This document shows, in pieces, positions 8,882 through 18,053 of a stretch of 64,000 bases of DNA. Within the stretch, counting starts at the first letter, position 1; each line of letters begins with the position of its first letter. The stretch lies in the NCBI RefSeq assembly GCF_030159255.1, contig NZ_BSCT01000002.1:1-64000 (forward strand), read 5' to 3'. Made by a program: the position numbers and the translations under genes. Source of the stretch: Bradyrhizobium sp. SSBR45G. Its GTDB lineage: Bacteria > Pseudomonadota > Alphaproteobacteria > Rhizobiales > Xanthobacteraceae. The notes below the pieces were generated by a model. The model saw nothing but the letters and a program-made list of their open reading frames with translations, was not told the origin of the DNA and ran no database searches.

Positions 8882-9325
8882 CTAGCGCGGCGCCAGGGTG
8901 GTCGCTTCCGGCGCCAGTGGCGTGCCGTCGTCGGCGCAGAGAAGCAGCTTGCGCACCGGCCTGTGTTGGGCGCGATCCACCAGCACGGTCGCGATCTCCT
9001 CGGGGTGCTCGTCGAATTCCTCGCTCCATTGGCGCAGCGCGACCAGGATCGGAAACAGGCCGCGGCCTTTCGGCGTCAGCACGTAGTCGCGATAGGGGCT
9101 GCCATCGGAGGCCGGCTCGGTGGCGAGAATGCCGCGATCGACGAGCGCGCGCAGACGCACCGTGAGAATGTTCTTCGCCATCCCGAGGCTGCGCTGAAAC
9201 GCGCTGAACCGGCGGACGCCGAGAAACGCGTCGCGGATGATGAGCAGGGACCACCAATCGCCAATCGCGTCCAGCGACCGGGCGATCGGGCAGGGGGCGC
9301 CTGCGAGACTGGTACGTTTGACCAT
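8882..9325 (-). CDS. HxlR-family transcriptional regulator
   Basis: A 147-residue winged-helix regulator of the HxlR type. The N-terminal cysteine in APCPIARSLDAIGDWW and the DNA-binding segment RRFSAFQRSLGMAKNILTVRLRALVDRGIL are typical. Many HxlR proteins sense electrophiles or oxidants through such a cysteine. ATG 9325 is favoured over GTG 9328 because AAGGA lies 8 nt upstream. It is divergent from the adjacent short-chain dehydrogenase, its likely target, and a perfect 15-bp palindrome lies in the shared promoter region. Confidence 0.9.
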   Translation of the reverse strand: MVKRTSLAGAPCPIARSLDAIGDWWSLLIIRDAFLGVRRFSAFQRSLGMAKNILTVRLRALVDRGILATEPASDGSPYRDYVLTPKGRGLFPILVALRQWSEEFDEHPEEIATVLVDRAQHRPVRKLLLCADDGTPLAPEATTLAPR

Positions 9326-9439
9326 CACATCGTCCTTCGTCCCATCACGGCGCGCGCCGCTCCGGCCGGTAGCGGCCCGCGGCGGTCACGTGCTTGTGTG
9401 GTTGCGTTATAGAACCGACCCGCTTAAGTCGTCCATGTG

Positions 9440-9454
9440 GTTTCATGATGAAAC
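9440..9454. promoter_or_regulatory. Perfect palindrome, probable HxlR operator
   Basis: GTTTCATGATGAAAC is a 7-1-7 perfect inverted repeat in the 130-bp gap between the HxlR gene and the SDR gene. It sits immediately upstream of the SDR start codon. Dyad operators in divergent promoters are usual for HxlR dimers, so autoregulation plus SDR repression is the simplest reading. Binding is inferred. Confidence 0.55.
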
Positions 9455-9469
9455 TATATGGAGATGGAT

Positions 9470-10243
9470 GTGAGGCTTTCAAACAAGACGGCACTGATTA
9501 CCGGCGGCAGCAGCGGCATCGGACTTGCGACCGCGCGCCGCTTCGTCGCGGAAGGCGCATCGGTGGCCATCACCGGGCGCGATGCGAGACGGCTCGAAGC
9601 TGCGGCGCGGGAGCTCGGGCCGAACGCGCTGGCCCTGGTGGCCGATGCCACCGACATCGCCGCCACGGAAGCTGCGGTCGCGCGCGCAGCCGAGCGCTTC
9701 GGCCAGCTCGACATCCTGTTCGCCAATGCCGGCATTCCCGGCGCGACGCCGGCTGGAGCAACCAAGCCGGAGGTGTTCGAGCAGGTGATCCGCACCAACC
9801 TGACCGGCGTGTTCTTCACCGTACAGGCGGCGCTGCTTCATCTCCGCAAGGGCGCCTCCATCATCCTCAACGGCTCGGTGATCTCGGTGCTCGGCAATCC
9901 CGGCTATTCGGCCTACGCCGCGAGCAAGGCGGGCGTGCGTGCGATGGCGCGGGTGCTGGCGTCCGAGCTGTCGCCGCGCGGCATCCGCGTCAACGTGGTC
10001 GCGCCCGGCGCCATCCGGACGCCGATCTGGGGTGCGGCCCTCGCGACGCCGGATGCAGAGAAGGCGTTCGAGGCCCGGATTGCCGCGACGACGCCGCTCG
10101 GCCATATCGGCGAGCCCGAGCACATCGCGAGCACGGTGCTGTTCCTGGCATCGGACGACGCCGCGCACATCCAGGGCCAGGAGCTGTTCGTCGACGGCGG
10201 CGCCACCAGCTCGCCGGCCGGTGCGCCGATCTATCGGGGATAG
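9470..10243 (+). CDS. SDR-family NAD(P)-dependent oxidoreductase
   Basis: A 257-residue classical short-chain dehydrogenase. It carries TGGSSGIG (cofactor glycine motif), NAGIPG, the catalytic serine region NGSVISVLG and YAASK with the catalytic Tyr/Lys. The C-terminus has VDGG. An Arg after the glycine motif (TGRDARR) suggests NADPH preference. GTG 9470 has GGAG 6 nt upstream and gives the canonical MRLSNKTALITGG start; ATG 9458 would add four residues but has no visible ribosome-binding site and abuts the palindrome at 9440-9454. Substrate unknown. Probably controlled by the divergent HxlR gene. Confidence 0.9.
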   Translation: MRLSNKTALITGGSSGIGLATARRFVAEGASVAITGRDARRLEAAARELGPNALALVADATDIAATEAAVARAAERFGQLDILFANAGIPGATPAGATKPEVFEQVIRTNLTGVFFTVQAALLHLRKGASIILNGSVISVLGNPGYSAYAASKAGVRAMARVLASELSPRGIRVNVVAPGAIRTPIWGAALATPDAEKAFEARIAATTPLGHIGEPEHIASTVLFLASDDAAHIQGQELFVDGGATSSPAGAPIYRG

Positions 10244-10282
10244 CCGGCCGGTTCCGCGGGGTCGGGGTCTGCGCATTGGAAG

Positions 10283-10309
10283 GCGGTGGCTGCGAGCTGC
10301 AGCCACCGC
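10283..10309. terminator. Hairpin between convergent SDR and azoR genes
   Basis: An 11-bp perfect stem (GCGGTGGCTGC at 10283-10293 with its complement at 10299-10309) and a 5-nt loop lie between two converging stop codons. There is no following T-run, so it would be a weak intrinsic terminator, but position and stem strength fit a bidirectional transcript end. Confidence 0.5.
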
Positions 10310-10314
10310 GGGAC

Positions 10315-10926
10315 CTAAGCGGCAAGGCCGCTTGCGGTCTGAATCGCATTTGCCAGTGCCTGCTCGCGTTGCTCAGGGCCGATCTGGACGCCGTCCGCGG
10401 CGATGAATTCGAGATCCGTGACGCCGATGAAGCTGAAGACACTGCGCAAATAAGTCTCCAGGTGTTCGAATGCCGCCATCGGCGTGTCCACGCCGTAGTG
10501 GCCGCCGCGCGAGACGGCGACGATGACGCGCTTGCCGCCGGCGAGCCCCTGCGGGCCGTTCGGGCCATAGGTAAAGGTCTTGCCCCTGACGGCGATGCGG
10601 TCGATCCAGGCCTTGAGCTGGCTCGGGATGGAGAAGTTGTACATGGGGGCGCCGATCACGACGATATCGGCGGCCAGGAATTCCTCGAGCACGGCCTGTC
10701 CGGCGGCGACCTCAGCCTTCAGTGAGGGATCGTCGACAGGCGCTCCGTAGGCAATGGCAACGTGCGTTCCGGAGAGGTGCGACAGCGGCTCGGCGGCGAC
10801 GTCCCGGTAGGTCACCTCCAGCCCCGGCGTGACCTGGCGGAAGCGGCCGACGATCGCGGCGGAGACCTGACGGCTGACGGAGTTGGGGCCGAGCACGCTG
10901 GAGTCGATGTGAAGGAGTTGGGTCAT
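10315..10926 (-). CDS. azoR: FMN-dependent NADH:quinone/azo reductase
   Basis: A 203-residue flavodoxin-fold AzoR. Diagnostic stretches are [16 protein letters not shown] at the N-terminus, [19 protein letters not shown] (FMN site) and [16 protein letters not shown]. The enzyme reduces quinones and azo bonds with two electrons, protecting against thiol-reactive quinones. It is divergent from a second HxlR-family gene with 97 bp between them, the standard arrangement for electrophile-inducible azoreductases. Confidence 0.93.
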   Translation of the reverse strand: MTQLLHIDSSVLGPNSVSRQVSAAIVGRFRQVTPGLEVTYRDVAAEPLSHLSGTHVAIAYGAPVDDPSLKAEVAAGQAVLEEFLAADIVVIGAPMYNFSIPSQLKAWIDRIAVRGKTFTYGPNGPQGLAGGKRVIVAVSRGGHYGVDTPMAAFEHLETYLRSVFSFIGVTDLEFIAADGVQIGPEQREQALANAIQTASGLAA

Positions 10927-10959
10927 GGGTCAGTCACCTTGGTATTGGTTTGTAACTGG

Positions 10960-10970
10960 CGCACTATGAG
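10960..10970. promoter_or_regulatory. Short dyad in azoR/HxlR divergent promoter
   Basis: CACTATGAGTG (CACT-ATG-AGTG) lies in the azoR/HxlR intergenic region, flanked by GTAAC on both sides (GTAACTGG upstream, GTAACCCC downstream). It is a candidate HxlR site; the dyad is short, so confidence is modest. Confidence 0.35.
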
Positions 10971-11023
10971 TGACTGTGCTGTAACCCCACAAGAACGCAC
11001 ATTTTTGAAACCCGGGCACAGAC

Positions 11024-11422
11024 GTGACACTTGAGAACAGTGATGATCCCGACCTTCCAATGCAGCCGGAGCACAATGATTGCCGGGGCGTGGCTGCGAT
11101 CCTGGCGCGCGTCGGCGACAAATGGAGCGTGTTCGTCATCATGATGCTGCAGGACGGGCCGAAGCGCTTCAACGAGCTGAAGCGCCTGGTGGGAGGCATC
11201 TCGCAGCGGATGCTGACCTTGACCCTGCGCGGTCTCGAACGCGACGGGCTGGTCACGCGGACGGTGTTCCCGACCATTCCGCCACGCGTGGATTATGAAT
11301 TGACCGATCTCGGCCGCGGCCTGTCGCAGCCGGTTCAGGCGCTTGGGCAATGGGCGATCCAGCACCGCGAGCGGATCGAGCAGGCGCGCTCGCGCTTCGA
11401 TGCGCGACGGGACGCCGGTTGA
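11024..11422 (+). CDS. HxlR-family transcriptional regulator
   Basis: A 132-residue HxlR protein: HNDCRGVAAILARVGDKW with the single conserved N-terminal cysteine, then the winged helix KRFNELKRLVGGISQRMLTLTLRGLERDGLV and the wing TIPPRVDYELTDLGRGL. It begins at GTG 11024. It is paired divergently with azoR and most likely represses it until the cysteine is modified by quinones, diamide or similar. It differs clearly from the HxlR at 8882-9325, so the two are not a recent duplication. Confidence 0.9.
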   Translation: MTLENSDDPDLPMQPEHNDCRGVAAILARVGDKWSVFVIMMLQDGPKRFNELKRLVGGISQRMLTLTLRGLERDGLVTRTVFPTIPPRVDYELTDLGRGLSQPVQALGQWAIQHRERIEQARSRFDARRDAG

Positions 11423-11430
11423 GGCCGACG

Positions 11431-12555
11431 CTACAGCAGCGATACCATCCCGCCGCCGTGCCGTTCCAGCCGGCCGGCGAGCTCGAGCTCCAGCAGCACC
11501 ATGCGCAGCACCGCGGGTGAGAGGCCGCTAATCCGGATCAGGTCGTCGATCGAGACCGGCGTCGGGCCGAGCAGCGCGGCGATCTGGGCGCGATCGTGGT
11601 TCTCGGGATCGGGCGCGAACAGCTCCTCTTCCGGTTCCGGCTCACGCAGCGACAAGGGCAGTGGCCGATCCAGGATCGGGCCGACCGCCTGGATGATGTC
11701 GGCCGCTTCGGTCACCAGGGTGGCGCCCTGCTTGATCAGATCGTTGGTGCCGGCCGAGCGCGGATCGAGCGGCGAGCCCGGCACGGCGAACACCTCGCGG
11801 CCCTGCTCGCCGGCCATGCGGGCGGTGATCAGGGAGCCCGATTTATGCGCGGCCTCGACCACGACCACGCCGAGCGAAGCGCCGGAGATCAGCCGGTTGC
11901 GGCGGGGAAAATCGCGGGCGCGCGGCTCATGTCCCAGCGGCATTTCCGAGATCGCGGCGCCATTGCCGGCGATGATGGCGCCGAGCAGGGGGACATGCTC
12001 GGGCGGATAGATCCGGTCGTGGCCGCCGGCGAGCACCGCGACGGTGCCGCTCGCAATGCTCGTCCGGTGGGCGGCCTGATCGATGCCGCGCGCCAGACCG
12101 GAGATGATGACGAAGCCGGCCTGGCCGAGCTCATGGGCGAGCACGCCTGCGAACTTCAGCCCCGCCGCTGAGGCATTGCGCGACCCGACGATGGCGATCA
12201 TCGGGCGCATCAGGGTGTCCCGGGCGCCGCGGATGGCAAGCAAGGGCGGCGCGTCCTCGCAGGTGGCGAGGCGTGGTGGATAGCCATCCTCCTCCGGTGC
12301 CCGCAGCTGCACGCCCTGTCGTTCGCAGGCGTCGAACTCGGCCTCGGCCTCGTCGGACGTGCAGATCCGGCCGGCTGCGGCGGCGCCGCCGCGACGGGCC
12401 AGATCCGGCAGCCGGTCGAGCGCGATGCGCGCGGTGCCGAACTGGTCGAGCAGCGCCCGGAAGGTGCGCGGTCCTATATTGTCGGAGCGGATCAGGCGCA
12501 GCCGGTCGCGCCGTTCGGTCTCGCTCAGCTCGATCGTCGTGTTGATGGCGTCCAC
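11431..12555 (-). CDS. dprA: DNA-processing protein DprA
   Basis: A 374-residue DprA/Smf protein that loads RecA on incoming single-stranded DNA. An N-terminal SAM/HhH-like segment ([16 protein letters not shown]) precedes the Rossmann-like DprA core ([37 protein letters not shown]). The C-terminal winged helix spans about residues 305-374 ([23 protein letters not shown]). GTG 12555 follows a GAGGGGG stretch and matches the family start; the upstream ATG at 12585 would add ten atypical residues. In related genomes dprA lies next to topA; here 3 kb of other genes separates them. Confidence 0.94.
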   Translation of the reverse strand: MDAINTTIELSETERRDRLRLIRSDNIGPRTFRALLDQFGTARIALDRLPDLARRGGAAAAGRICTSDEAEAEFDACERQGVQLRAPEEDGYPPRLATCEDAPPLLAIRGARDTLMRPMIAIVGSRNASAAGLKFAGVLAHELGQAGFVIISGLARGIDQAAHRTSIASGTVAVLAGGHDRIYPPEHVPLLGAIIAGNGAAISEMPLGHEPRARDFPRRNRLISGASLGVVVVEAAHKSGSLITARMAGEQGREVFAVPGSPLDPRSAGTNDLIKQGATLVTEAADIIQAVGPILDRPLPLSLREPEPEEELFAPDPENHDRAQIAALLGPTPVSIDDLIRISGLSPAVLRMVLLELELAGRLERHGGGMVSLL

Positions 12556-12618
12556 GCAAAACCCCCTCGCAGAGGGGGCCAGCATGGAACAACCCGAGGG
12601 CGCAGGGAAGAGGGCGCG

Positions 12619-13935
12619 CTACGCCGGCGCTACGTCGCGCATGTCTGCCGGAGTGGCGATGGGAGAAGCCTCCGCGGGCTGCTGCTCGTCCTGGATGGTC
12701 AGCGTCGTGCCGGCAGGCGCATCGCGCAGCCAGCGGTCGGCTGCATCGCGTCCGCGCTGATGCAACATCGCGATGAAGTCGCTGCCGAGATCGGTGGCGT
12801 CGCGCTGCGCCAGCGCGTCGATCTCGTCCTCGGCGGCCAGCCGGTGCACCCGGGGCGGATGCAGGCCGTCGCTGCGTGCCCATTCGAGCGCCGCAAGCTC
12901 GGCGTTCAGAACAGCATTGGCGGCGACCTGGTCGAGGCGGCGGTCGATCGCGGCGGAGGTCACGGGCACGTAGCCATCCCGCGTCGGCGTGACCTGGACC
13001 ACCAGCAGATCGGCCGCGCTGGAGTCGTGCGCGATCTGGATCAGGGGCGGATTGGCGACGTAGCCGCCGTCCCAATAGGCGTCGTCGCCGATGTCGACGG
13101 CGGCGTGCAGCTGGGCCGGGCAGGTCGAGGCGAGCAGCACGTCCGGCGTGATCTCACCATTGCGGAAGATCTGCGGACGGCCGTCGCGGACCCGGGTTGC
13201 CGAAATCAGCAGGCGGGGCGCGCCCGCGCTCTGCACGGCGTCGAAATCGATCGTCTCCGCAAGCCTGTCCCGCAGCGGATCGAGATCGAGCGGGTCGGCG
13301 CGACCGCCGCGCAGGCCCGCGCCGAACGACACCGCGCTGCTCGCCGGCGAGAAGGCGCCGATCATCATCAGCGAGCGGAACGAGGCCTCTTCCATCAGCC
13401 GGGTCCAGAACAGCGCGAGCCGATTGCGCGCTTCGTCGCGGCCGCCATGGGCGAGTCCGCTCGCGAGCAGCGCGGCGTTGATGGCGCCGGCGCTGGCGCC
13501 GCTGATCGTATCGAAATCGCAGGCCGGCTCTTCGAGCAGACGGTCGAGCACGCCCCAGGTGAAGGCCGAGAAGGTTCCGCCGCCCTGCAGCGCCAGCGAC
13601 AGCTTGCGCGGCGGCCACATCCGCGGCGGCGGCGGCAGGGTGGCGCTGGCGATCGTCTCGGCGAGCGACCGCTCCGGCGCGTCGGCCGGCTTCGGCTCGG
13701 CAAGCCCAGCGGTGATCATGTCGATCACGGCGGCGACGCCTTCGGCCGGCGTGCTCGCCGGTGCCGCCACCATGCTCTCTGTGATCGAATCTTCAGCTGC
13801 GGCTGGACTCACGGCCGGCACCGCGGCAGGCGTCGGTTCAACGGCCTGATGGGTGGCGACGAACGGATCATCCGTCGACCAGATCTGAGCCGCGGAGAGG
13901 AGGGCGCTGGCGCTTGAGCGGACCGGTGTGGACAT
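12619..13935 (-). CDS. Patatin-like phospholipase
   Basis: A 438-residue patatin-fold serine lipase/acyl hydrolase. A proline/alanine-rich, probably disordered N-terminus (1-108) is followed by the patatin core: oxyanion loop LALQGGGTFSAFTWGVL (114-130), nucleophile elbow GASAG (Ser148) and the catalytic Asp in DGG (289-291). No signal peptide is evident, so it is probably cytosolic or membrane-associated. Start 13935 is chosen as MSTPVRSS; AGGAG lies about 12 nt upstream, and an upstream ATG at 14031 is possible. It sits between plsY and dprA, and a phospholipid-turnover role next to plsY is only suggestive. Confidence 0.85.
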   Translation of the reverse strand: MSTPVRSSASALLSAAQIWSTDDPFVATHQAVEPTPAAVPAVSPAAAEDSITESMVAAPASTPAEGVAAVIDMITAGLAEPKPADAPERSLAETIASATLPPPPRMWPPRKLSLALQGGGTFSAFTWGVLDRLLEEPACDFDTISGASAGAINAALLASGLAHGGRDEARNRLALFWTRLMEEASFRSLMMIGAFSPASSAVSFGAGLRGGRADPLDLDPLRDRLAETIDFDAVQSAGAPRLLISATRVRDGRPQIFRNGEITPDVLLASTCPAQLHAAVDIGDDAYWDGGYVANPPLIQIAHDSSAADLLVVQVTPTRDGYVPVTSAAIDRRLDQVAANAVLNAELAALEWARSDGLHPPRVHRLAAEDEIDALAQRDATDLGSDFIAMLHQRGRDAADRWLRDAPAGTTLTIQDEQQPAEASPIATPADMRDVAPA

Positions 13936-14147
13936 TTGCTGCGCCGACTCCTCATCAGTGCGGACATCGCCTGTGCAACGAGCCGCTTGAATTGGTCTTG
14001 CGTAATCAGATGCCGGAATCATGACAGGCAATCATGATTCACGCCAGAGTCTCGCGCTGACTTATCAGCTGATCAAACAGGTGTGTTGCCGCGCCGCCTC
14101 TGTGATTACTGCTCGCAACACACATTCTCCGTATTTGCCCGGAGTTA

Positions 14148-14744
14148 TTACTTCTTCGCGCCGATCCTGCTCTCGGTGCCGGCCTGCAATCGCTTGATGT
14201 TTTCGCGATGCATGTAAATGAGCAACAAGGTGAGCAGCGCAAATAAGGCAGCCAGCACGGTGTGGCCGAAAGCCCACAGCACGATCGGAGTCAGCACGCT
14301 CGCGACGAGTGCAGCGAGTGATGAGTAGCGGAGCGCGAAGGCGGTGGCGAGCCAGACGAGGCAGAAGAAGATCGCACCGGGCCAGAACAGGCCGATCAGA
14401 ATACCGATGTAGACCGCGACGCCTTTGCCGCCGCGGAACTTCAGCCACACCGGGAATAGATGTCCGAGGAAGGCGCCGAGACCGGCGATCATCGCGGCGT
14501 TCGGGCCACCGAAATATCCGGCGATGATCACGGCCGTCGTACCCTTGAGCGCATCACCGAGCAGGGTGGCCGCCGCGAGCCCCTTGCGTCCGGTGCGCAG
14601 CACGTTGGTGGCGCCGATATTGCCGGAGCCGATGCTGCGCAGATCCTGCGTGCCGGCGAGCTTGGTCAGGATCAGGCCGAACGGGATGGAGCCCAGGAGA
14701 TAGCCGATGATGAGGGCGACGGGCAGGAAGGCTTCGGATCCCAT
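14148..14744 (-). CDS. plsY: Glycerol-3-phosphate acyltransferase PlsY
   Basis: A 198-residue integral membrane acyltransferase that transfers acyl groups from acyl-phosphate to glycerol-3-phosphate, the first step of phospholipid synthesis. It carries the PlsY motifs [12 protein letters not shown] (motif 1), [16 protein letters not shown] (motif 2, phosphate loop) and KFRGGKGVA (motif 3), among about five hydrophobic segments. ATG 14744 is preferred over GTG 14747 because AAGGAG lies 7 nt upstream. It follows pyrC' by 30 nt and is probably in the pyrB-pyrC'-plsY transcript. Confidence 0.95.
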   Translation of the reverse strand: MGSEAFLPVALIIGYLLGSIPFGLILTKLAGTQDLRSIGSGNIGATNVLRTGRKGLAAATLLGDALKGTTAVIIAGYFGGPNAAMIAGLGAFLGHLFPVWLKFRGGKGVAVYIGILIGLFWPGAIFFCLVWLATAFALRYSSLAALVASVLTPIVLWAFGHTVLAALFALLTLLLIYMHRENIKRLQAGTESRIGAKK

Positions 14745-14774
14745 CACTCTACTCCTTCCGCGGTCTGCCGTGCG

Positions 14775-16076
14775 TCAGACATGTTCGAACACGGTGCGGC
14801 CGCCGACGATGGTGCGGACGACGCGTCCGGTGAAGCGGGCCTCGTCGAACGGCGTGTTCTTGCACAGCGATTTGAGGTCGGCCGGATCGAGAATCCAGGG
14901 CACGTCCGGATCGATCACGATGATGTCGGCGGGCGCGCCGGCCCGCAAGGTGCCGCCGGGCAGGCCGAGCAGTTCCGCCGGGCGGGTCGACATCGCGCGG
15001 ATCAGCGTCGTCCAGCTGAGCTCGCCGCTGTGCACGAGCCGCAGCGATGCCGAGAGCATTGTCTCCAGACCGACCGCGCCGCTGGCGGCTTCCGCGAACG
15101 GCAGCCGCTTGACCTCGACGTCCTGCGGATTGTGATCGGACATGATGACGTCGATCAGCCCGGAGGCCAGCGCCTCGACCAGCGCGCGGCGGTCGACCTC
15201 GGTGCGCAACGGCGGCGTCAGCTTCAGGAAGGTGCGGTAGGGGCCGATGTCGTTCTCGTTCAGGGTGACATGGTTGATCGAGACCGCAGCGCTCACCGAA
15301 AGGCCCGCATCGCGGGCGCGCTTGAGCACGTCGAGCGAGTCGACCGAGCTCAGCGCCGCGGCGTGGTACCGCCCCCGGCTGAGCGCCACGAGACGCATGT
15401 CGCGCTCGAGCACGACGGCCTCCGCCGCGGGCGGAATTCCCTCCAGGCCGAGGCGCGAGGCGAACTCGCCTTCATTCATGACGCCTTCGCCGACGAGTTG
15501 CGGGTCCTCGGTGTGATGCACGATCAGCGCGTCGAAGTCGCGGGCATAGGTCAGCGCCCGGCGCATCACCTGCGCGTTCATCACGCTGGTGTGGCCGTTG
15601 GAGAAGGCCACCGCGCCGGCCGCGCGCAGCAGGCCGATCTCGGTCATCTCCTCGCCGCGCAGGCCCTTGGTCAGCGCCGCCATCGGGTGGATGTTGACGA
15701 TCGCCGTGTCGCGCGACCGCCGCAGCACGAAGTCGACGGTCGCCGAATTGTCGATGACCGGCTCGGTGCCGGGCTGGCAGATGATGGTGGTGATGCCGCC
15801 GGTGGCGGCGGCCTGGCTGGCGCTGGCAAAGGTCTCGCGATGGCCGAGGCCCGGCTCGCCGACGAAGGCGCACATGTCGATCAGGCCGGGCGCCACGATC
15901 TTGCCGGCGCAGTTGACGACATCGGTTCCCTCGGGAACACCGGCGGCGCCGATGCCGCGCTTGAGATCGCGGATCACGCCATCGGCGATCAGCACGTCAC
16001 CGGGACCGTCGATGTCGCGGGAGGGATCGATCACGCGCGCATTGGCGAGCAGGATCGGGCGGCGATCGGTCAGCAT
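14775..16076 (-). CDS. pyrC': Dihydroorotase-like protein, non-catalytic PyrC' type
   Basis: A 433-residue amidohydrolase-fold homologue of dihydroorotase. The metal-binding DxHxHxRxPG signature is replaced by DMCAFVGEPG (residues 67-76): both histidines and the arginine are Cys69, Phe71 and Gly73. Later motifs are partly kept (HHTED, SINHVTLNENDI, SDHNPQD). In Pseudomonas and relatives an inactive PyrC' next to pyrB is a structural partner needed for the ATCase dodecamer, while a separate PyrC does catalysis. The 22-nt gap from pyrB fits that role. The start at MLTDRRP (16076) excludes an upstream extension inside pyrB. Confidence 0.9.
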   Translation of the reverse strand: MLTDRRPILLANARVIDPSRDIDGPGDVLIADGVIRDLKRGIGAAGVPEGTDVVNCAGKIVAPGLIDMCAFVGEPGLGHRETFASASQAAATGGITTIICQPGTEPVIDNSATVDFVLRRSRDTAIVNIHPMAALTKGLRGEEMTEIGLLRAAGAVAFSNGHTSVMNAQVMRRALTYARDFDALIVHHTEDPQLVGEGVMNEGEFASRLGLEGIPPAAEAVVLERDMRLVALSRGRYHAAALSSVDSLDVLKRARDAGLSVSAAVSINHVTLNENDIGPYRTFLKLTPPLRTEVDRRALVEALASGLIDVIMSDHNPQDVEVKRLPFAEAASGAVGLETMLSASLRLVHSGELSWTTLIRAMSTRPAELLGLPGGTLRAGAPADIIVIDPDVPWILDPADLKSLCKNTPFDEARFTGRVVRTIVGGRTVFEHV

Positions 16077-16098
16077 GGCGTTTCGTCCCGAGTTCTGT

Positions 16099-17052
16099 TC
16101 ACGCGTTGGGCAGGTTGCGGGCCAGCGCTTCGAGCACGGCCATGCGCACGGCAACACCCATTTCGACCTGTTCCCGGATCAGCGATTGCGCACCGTCGGC
16201 GACGATGGAGTCGATCTCGACGCCGCGATTCATCGGCCCTGGATGCATCACCAGCGCATCTGGCTTGGCGTAGGCGAGCTTCTTCTGGTCGAGGCCGAAA
16301 TACTGGAAATACTCCGACGACGACGGCACGAACGAGCCGTTCATGCGCTCGCGCTGCAGCCGCAGCATCATCACGATGTCGGCGCCGTTGAGGCCCTCGC
16401 GCATGTCGCGCGCGACCTCGACGCCCATGCGCTCGATGCCAGGTGGCAGCAGGGTGGAGGGCGCGACGACGCGGACGCGCGCGCCCATCGTGTTCAAGAG
16501 CAGGATGTTGGAGCGCGCCACGCGCGAATGCAGCACGTCGCCGCAGATCGCGATGACCAGGCCCTCGAGACGGCCCTTGTTGCGGCGGATCGTCAGCGCG
16601 TCGAGCAGCGCCTGGGTCGGGTGCTCGTGCGCGCCATCGCCGGCATTGATCACAGAGCCGTCGACCTTGCGGGCCAGCAGTTCCACCGCGCCTGACGCGT
16701 GGTGGCGGACCACCAGGATGTCGGGATGCATCGCGTTGAGCGTGACCGCGGTGTCGATCAGGGTCTCGCCCTTCTTGATGGACGAGGACGACACCGACAT
16801 GTTCATGACGTCGGCGCCGAGCCGCTTGCCGGCAAGCTCGAACGAGGACTGGGTCCGCGTCGAGGCCTCGAAGAACAGGTTGACCTGGGTCCGGCCGCGC
16901 AGCACGGTGCGCTTCTTGTCGACCTGACGATTCAGTTCGACATACTCCTCGGACAGGTCGAGGAGACCGGTGATGTCATGGGCGGAAAGGCCCTCGATTC
17001 CCAGCAAATGCCGGTGCCCGAGGACGAAAGTCGATTTCGGTGAGGTTGCCAT
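16099..17052 (-). CDS. pyrB: Aspartate carbamoyltransferase catalytic chain
   Basis: A 317-residue ATCase that condenses carbamoyl phosphate and aspartate in pyrimidine synthesis. The carbamoyl-phosphate motif [19 protein letters not shown], the [12 protein letters not shown] segment and HPGPMNRG (aspartate loop) are present. The start is MATSPKSTF at 17052; the frame stays open upstream but the preceding residues are not family-like. There is no linked pyrI, consistent with a PyrB-PyrC' holoenzyme. It is divergent from the VanX-like dipeptidase with about 100 bp between them. Confidence 0.96.
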   Translation of the reverse strand: MATSPKSTFVLGHRHLLGIEGLSAHDITGLLDLSEEYVELNRQVDKKRTVLRGRTQVNLFFEASTRTQSSFELAGKRLGADVMNMSVSSSSIKKGETLIDTAVTLNAMHPDILVVRHHASGAVELLARKVDGSVINAGDGAHEHPTQALLDALTIRRNKGRLEGLVIAICGDVLHSRVARSNILLLNTMGARVRVVAPSTLLPPGIERMGVEVARDMREGLNGADIVMMLRLQRERMNGSFVPSSSEYFQYFGLDQKKLAYAKPDALVMHPGPMNRGVEIDSIVADGAQSLIREQVEMGVAVRMAVLEALARNLPNA

Positions 17053-17149
17053 TAAAGCCAGAGCTATAGGGGCGGTTTCCGCGGGGAGCAAGGCCCAAAG
17101 CCGGGGTTCCGAGTTATCCCCCGTTCCGTCTTTGGGCGCTCGCAAATCC

Positions 17150-17917
17150 GTGCGGTGGCGGTCGGCCGCTATCGGAGGCCTGCTCCGTTCCGCCGTGATG
17201 CTGCTGGCCGGTATTGCGCCGGCCTGGGCCGAGCCGCTGCCGGCCGATTTCGTCAACCTGCGCGACCTCGATCCGACGATCGTGCAGGACATCCGCTATG
17301 CCGGCGCCAACAATTTTGTCGGCCGTCCGTTGCGGGGCTACGAGGCCGCCGAATGCATCGTGACGCGGGACATCGCGCGGCGGCTGAAGGCGGTTCAGGC
17401 CGAGCTGCGGCCGCGCGGCCTGTCGCTGAAGATGCTCGACTGCTACCGGCCCGCGCGCGCGGTCGTGGACATGCTGGCGTGGTCGCAGGATGGTGCGGAG
17501 AGCGCGGACAGCCGCCGCTACAATCCGCGCATCGCCAAGTCGGATCTGTTCCGGCTCGGCTACATCGCCGCACGCTCCAGCCATTCCAGCGGAGCGGCGC
17601 TCGATCTGACATTGGTGGAGCTCAAGGCCGATGGCGTGGTGTTCGATCCGGCCAAGGACTACGCCGATTGCACGGCGCCGGCGGCGCGGCGCGCGCCCGA
17701 GGGCAGTGTCGACATGGGAACCGGCTATGATTGTTCCGACGTGAAGGCGCATACCGCCGCCAAGGACCTCACACCCGAGCAGCGACGCTGGCGTGAGACA
17801 CTCGTGACCGCCATGGCGCGGCAAGGGTTTGTGAACTATGCCAAGGAGTGGTGGCACTTTTCGCTGCCGGGCGCTGCCACGACCACCTATGATTTTCCCA
17901 TTCGGCCGCGCCGATGA
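17150..17917 (+). CDS. D-alanyl-D-alanine dipeptidase (VanX-like, M15D)
   Basis: A 255-residue secreted M15 zinc peptidase. A probable signal peptide ([17 protein letters not shown], cleavage after AWA) is followed by the family opening [22 protein letters not shown]. The metal motifs are [13 protein letters not shown] (SxHxxGxAxD) and EWWHF (ExxWH). DdpX/VanX relatives cleave D-Ala-D-Ala and recycle D-alanine in Gram-negative periplasm. Start GTG 17150 is chosen to give a normal signal peptide; reading further upstream runs into pyrB. No other van genes are nearby, so vancomycin resistance is not implied. Confidence 0.88.
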   Translation: MRWRSAAIGGLLRSAVMLLAGIAPAWAEPLPADFVNLRDLDPTIVQDIRYAGANNFVGRPLRGYEAAECIVTRDIARRLKAVQAELRPRGLSLKMLDCYRPARAVVDMLAWSQDGAESADSRRYNPRIAKSDLFRLGYIAARSSHSSGAALDLTLVELKADGVVFDPAKDYADCTAPAARRAPEGSVDMGTGYDCSDVKAHTAAKDLTPEQRRWRETLVTAMARQGFVNYAKEWWHFSLPGAATTTYDFPIRPRR

Positions 17918-17939
17918 TCGATCCCTGCAGGGCACGGCC

Positions 17940-18053
17940 ATGACCCAGCCATCGTTCGAGACCCAGGTCTTCAACCAGGTCTTCGCCGGGCGTGGTGCCA
18001 TCGATCTCGATCCCGCCGATATCTGTACCTTGCTGGAGCGTGCCCTGCCTTGA
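17940..18053 (+). CDS. Possible 37-residue microprotein upstream of CPBP protease
   Basis: An ATG at 17940 with GCAGGG about 8 nt upstream opens a 37-residue frame beginning MTQPSFETQVFNQV and ending LLERALP. Its TGA overlaps the TTG start of the CPBP protease (TTGA at 18050-18053). The overlap and ribosome-binding site suggest translational coupling. The product is soluble and slightly acidic, with no recognised domain. It could equally be a chance frame in a leader. Confidence 0.4.
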   Translation: MTQPSFETQVFNQVFAGRGAIDLDPADICTLLERALP

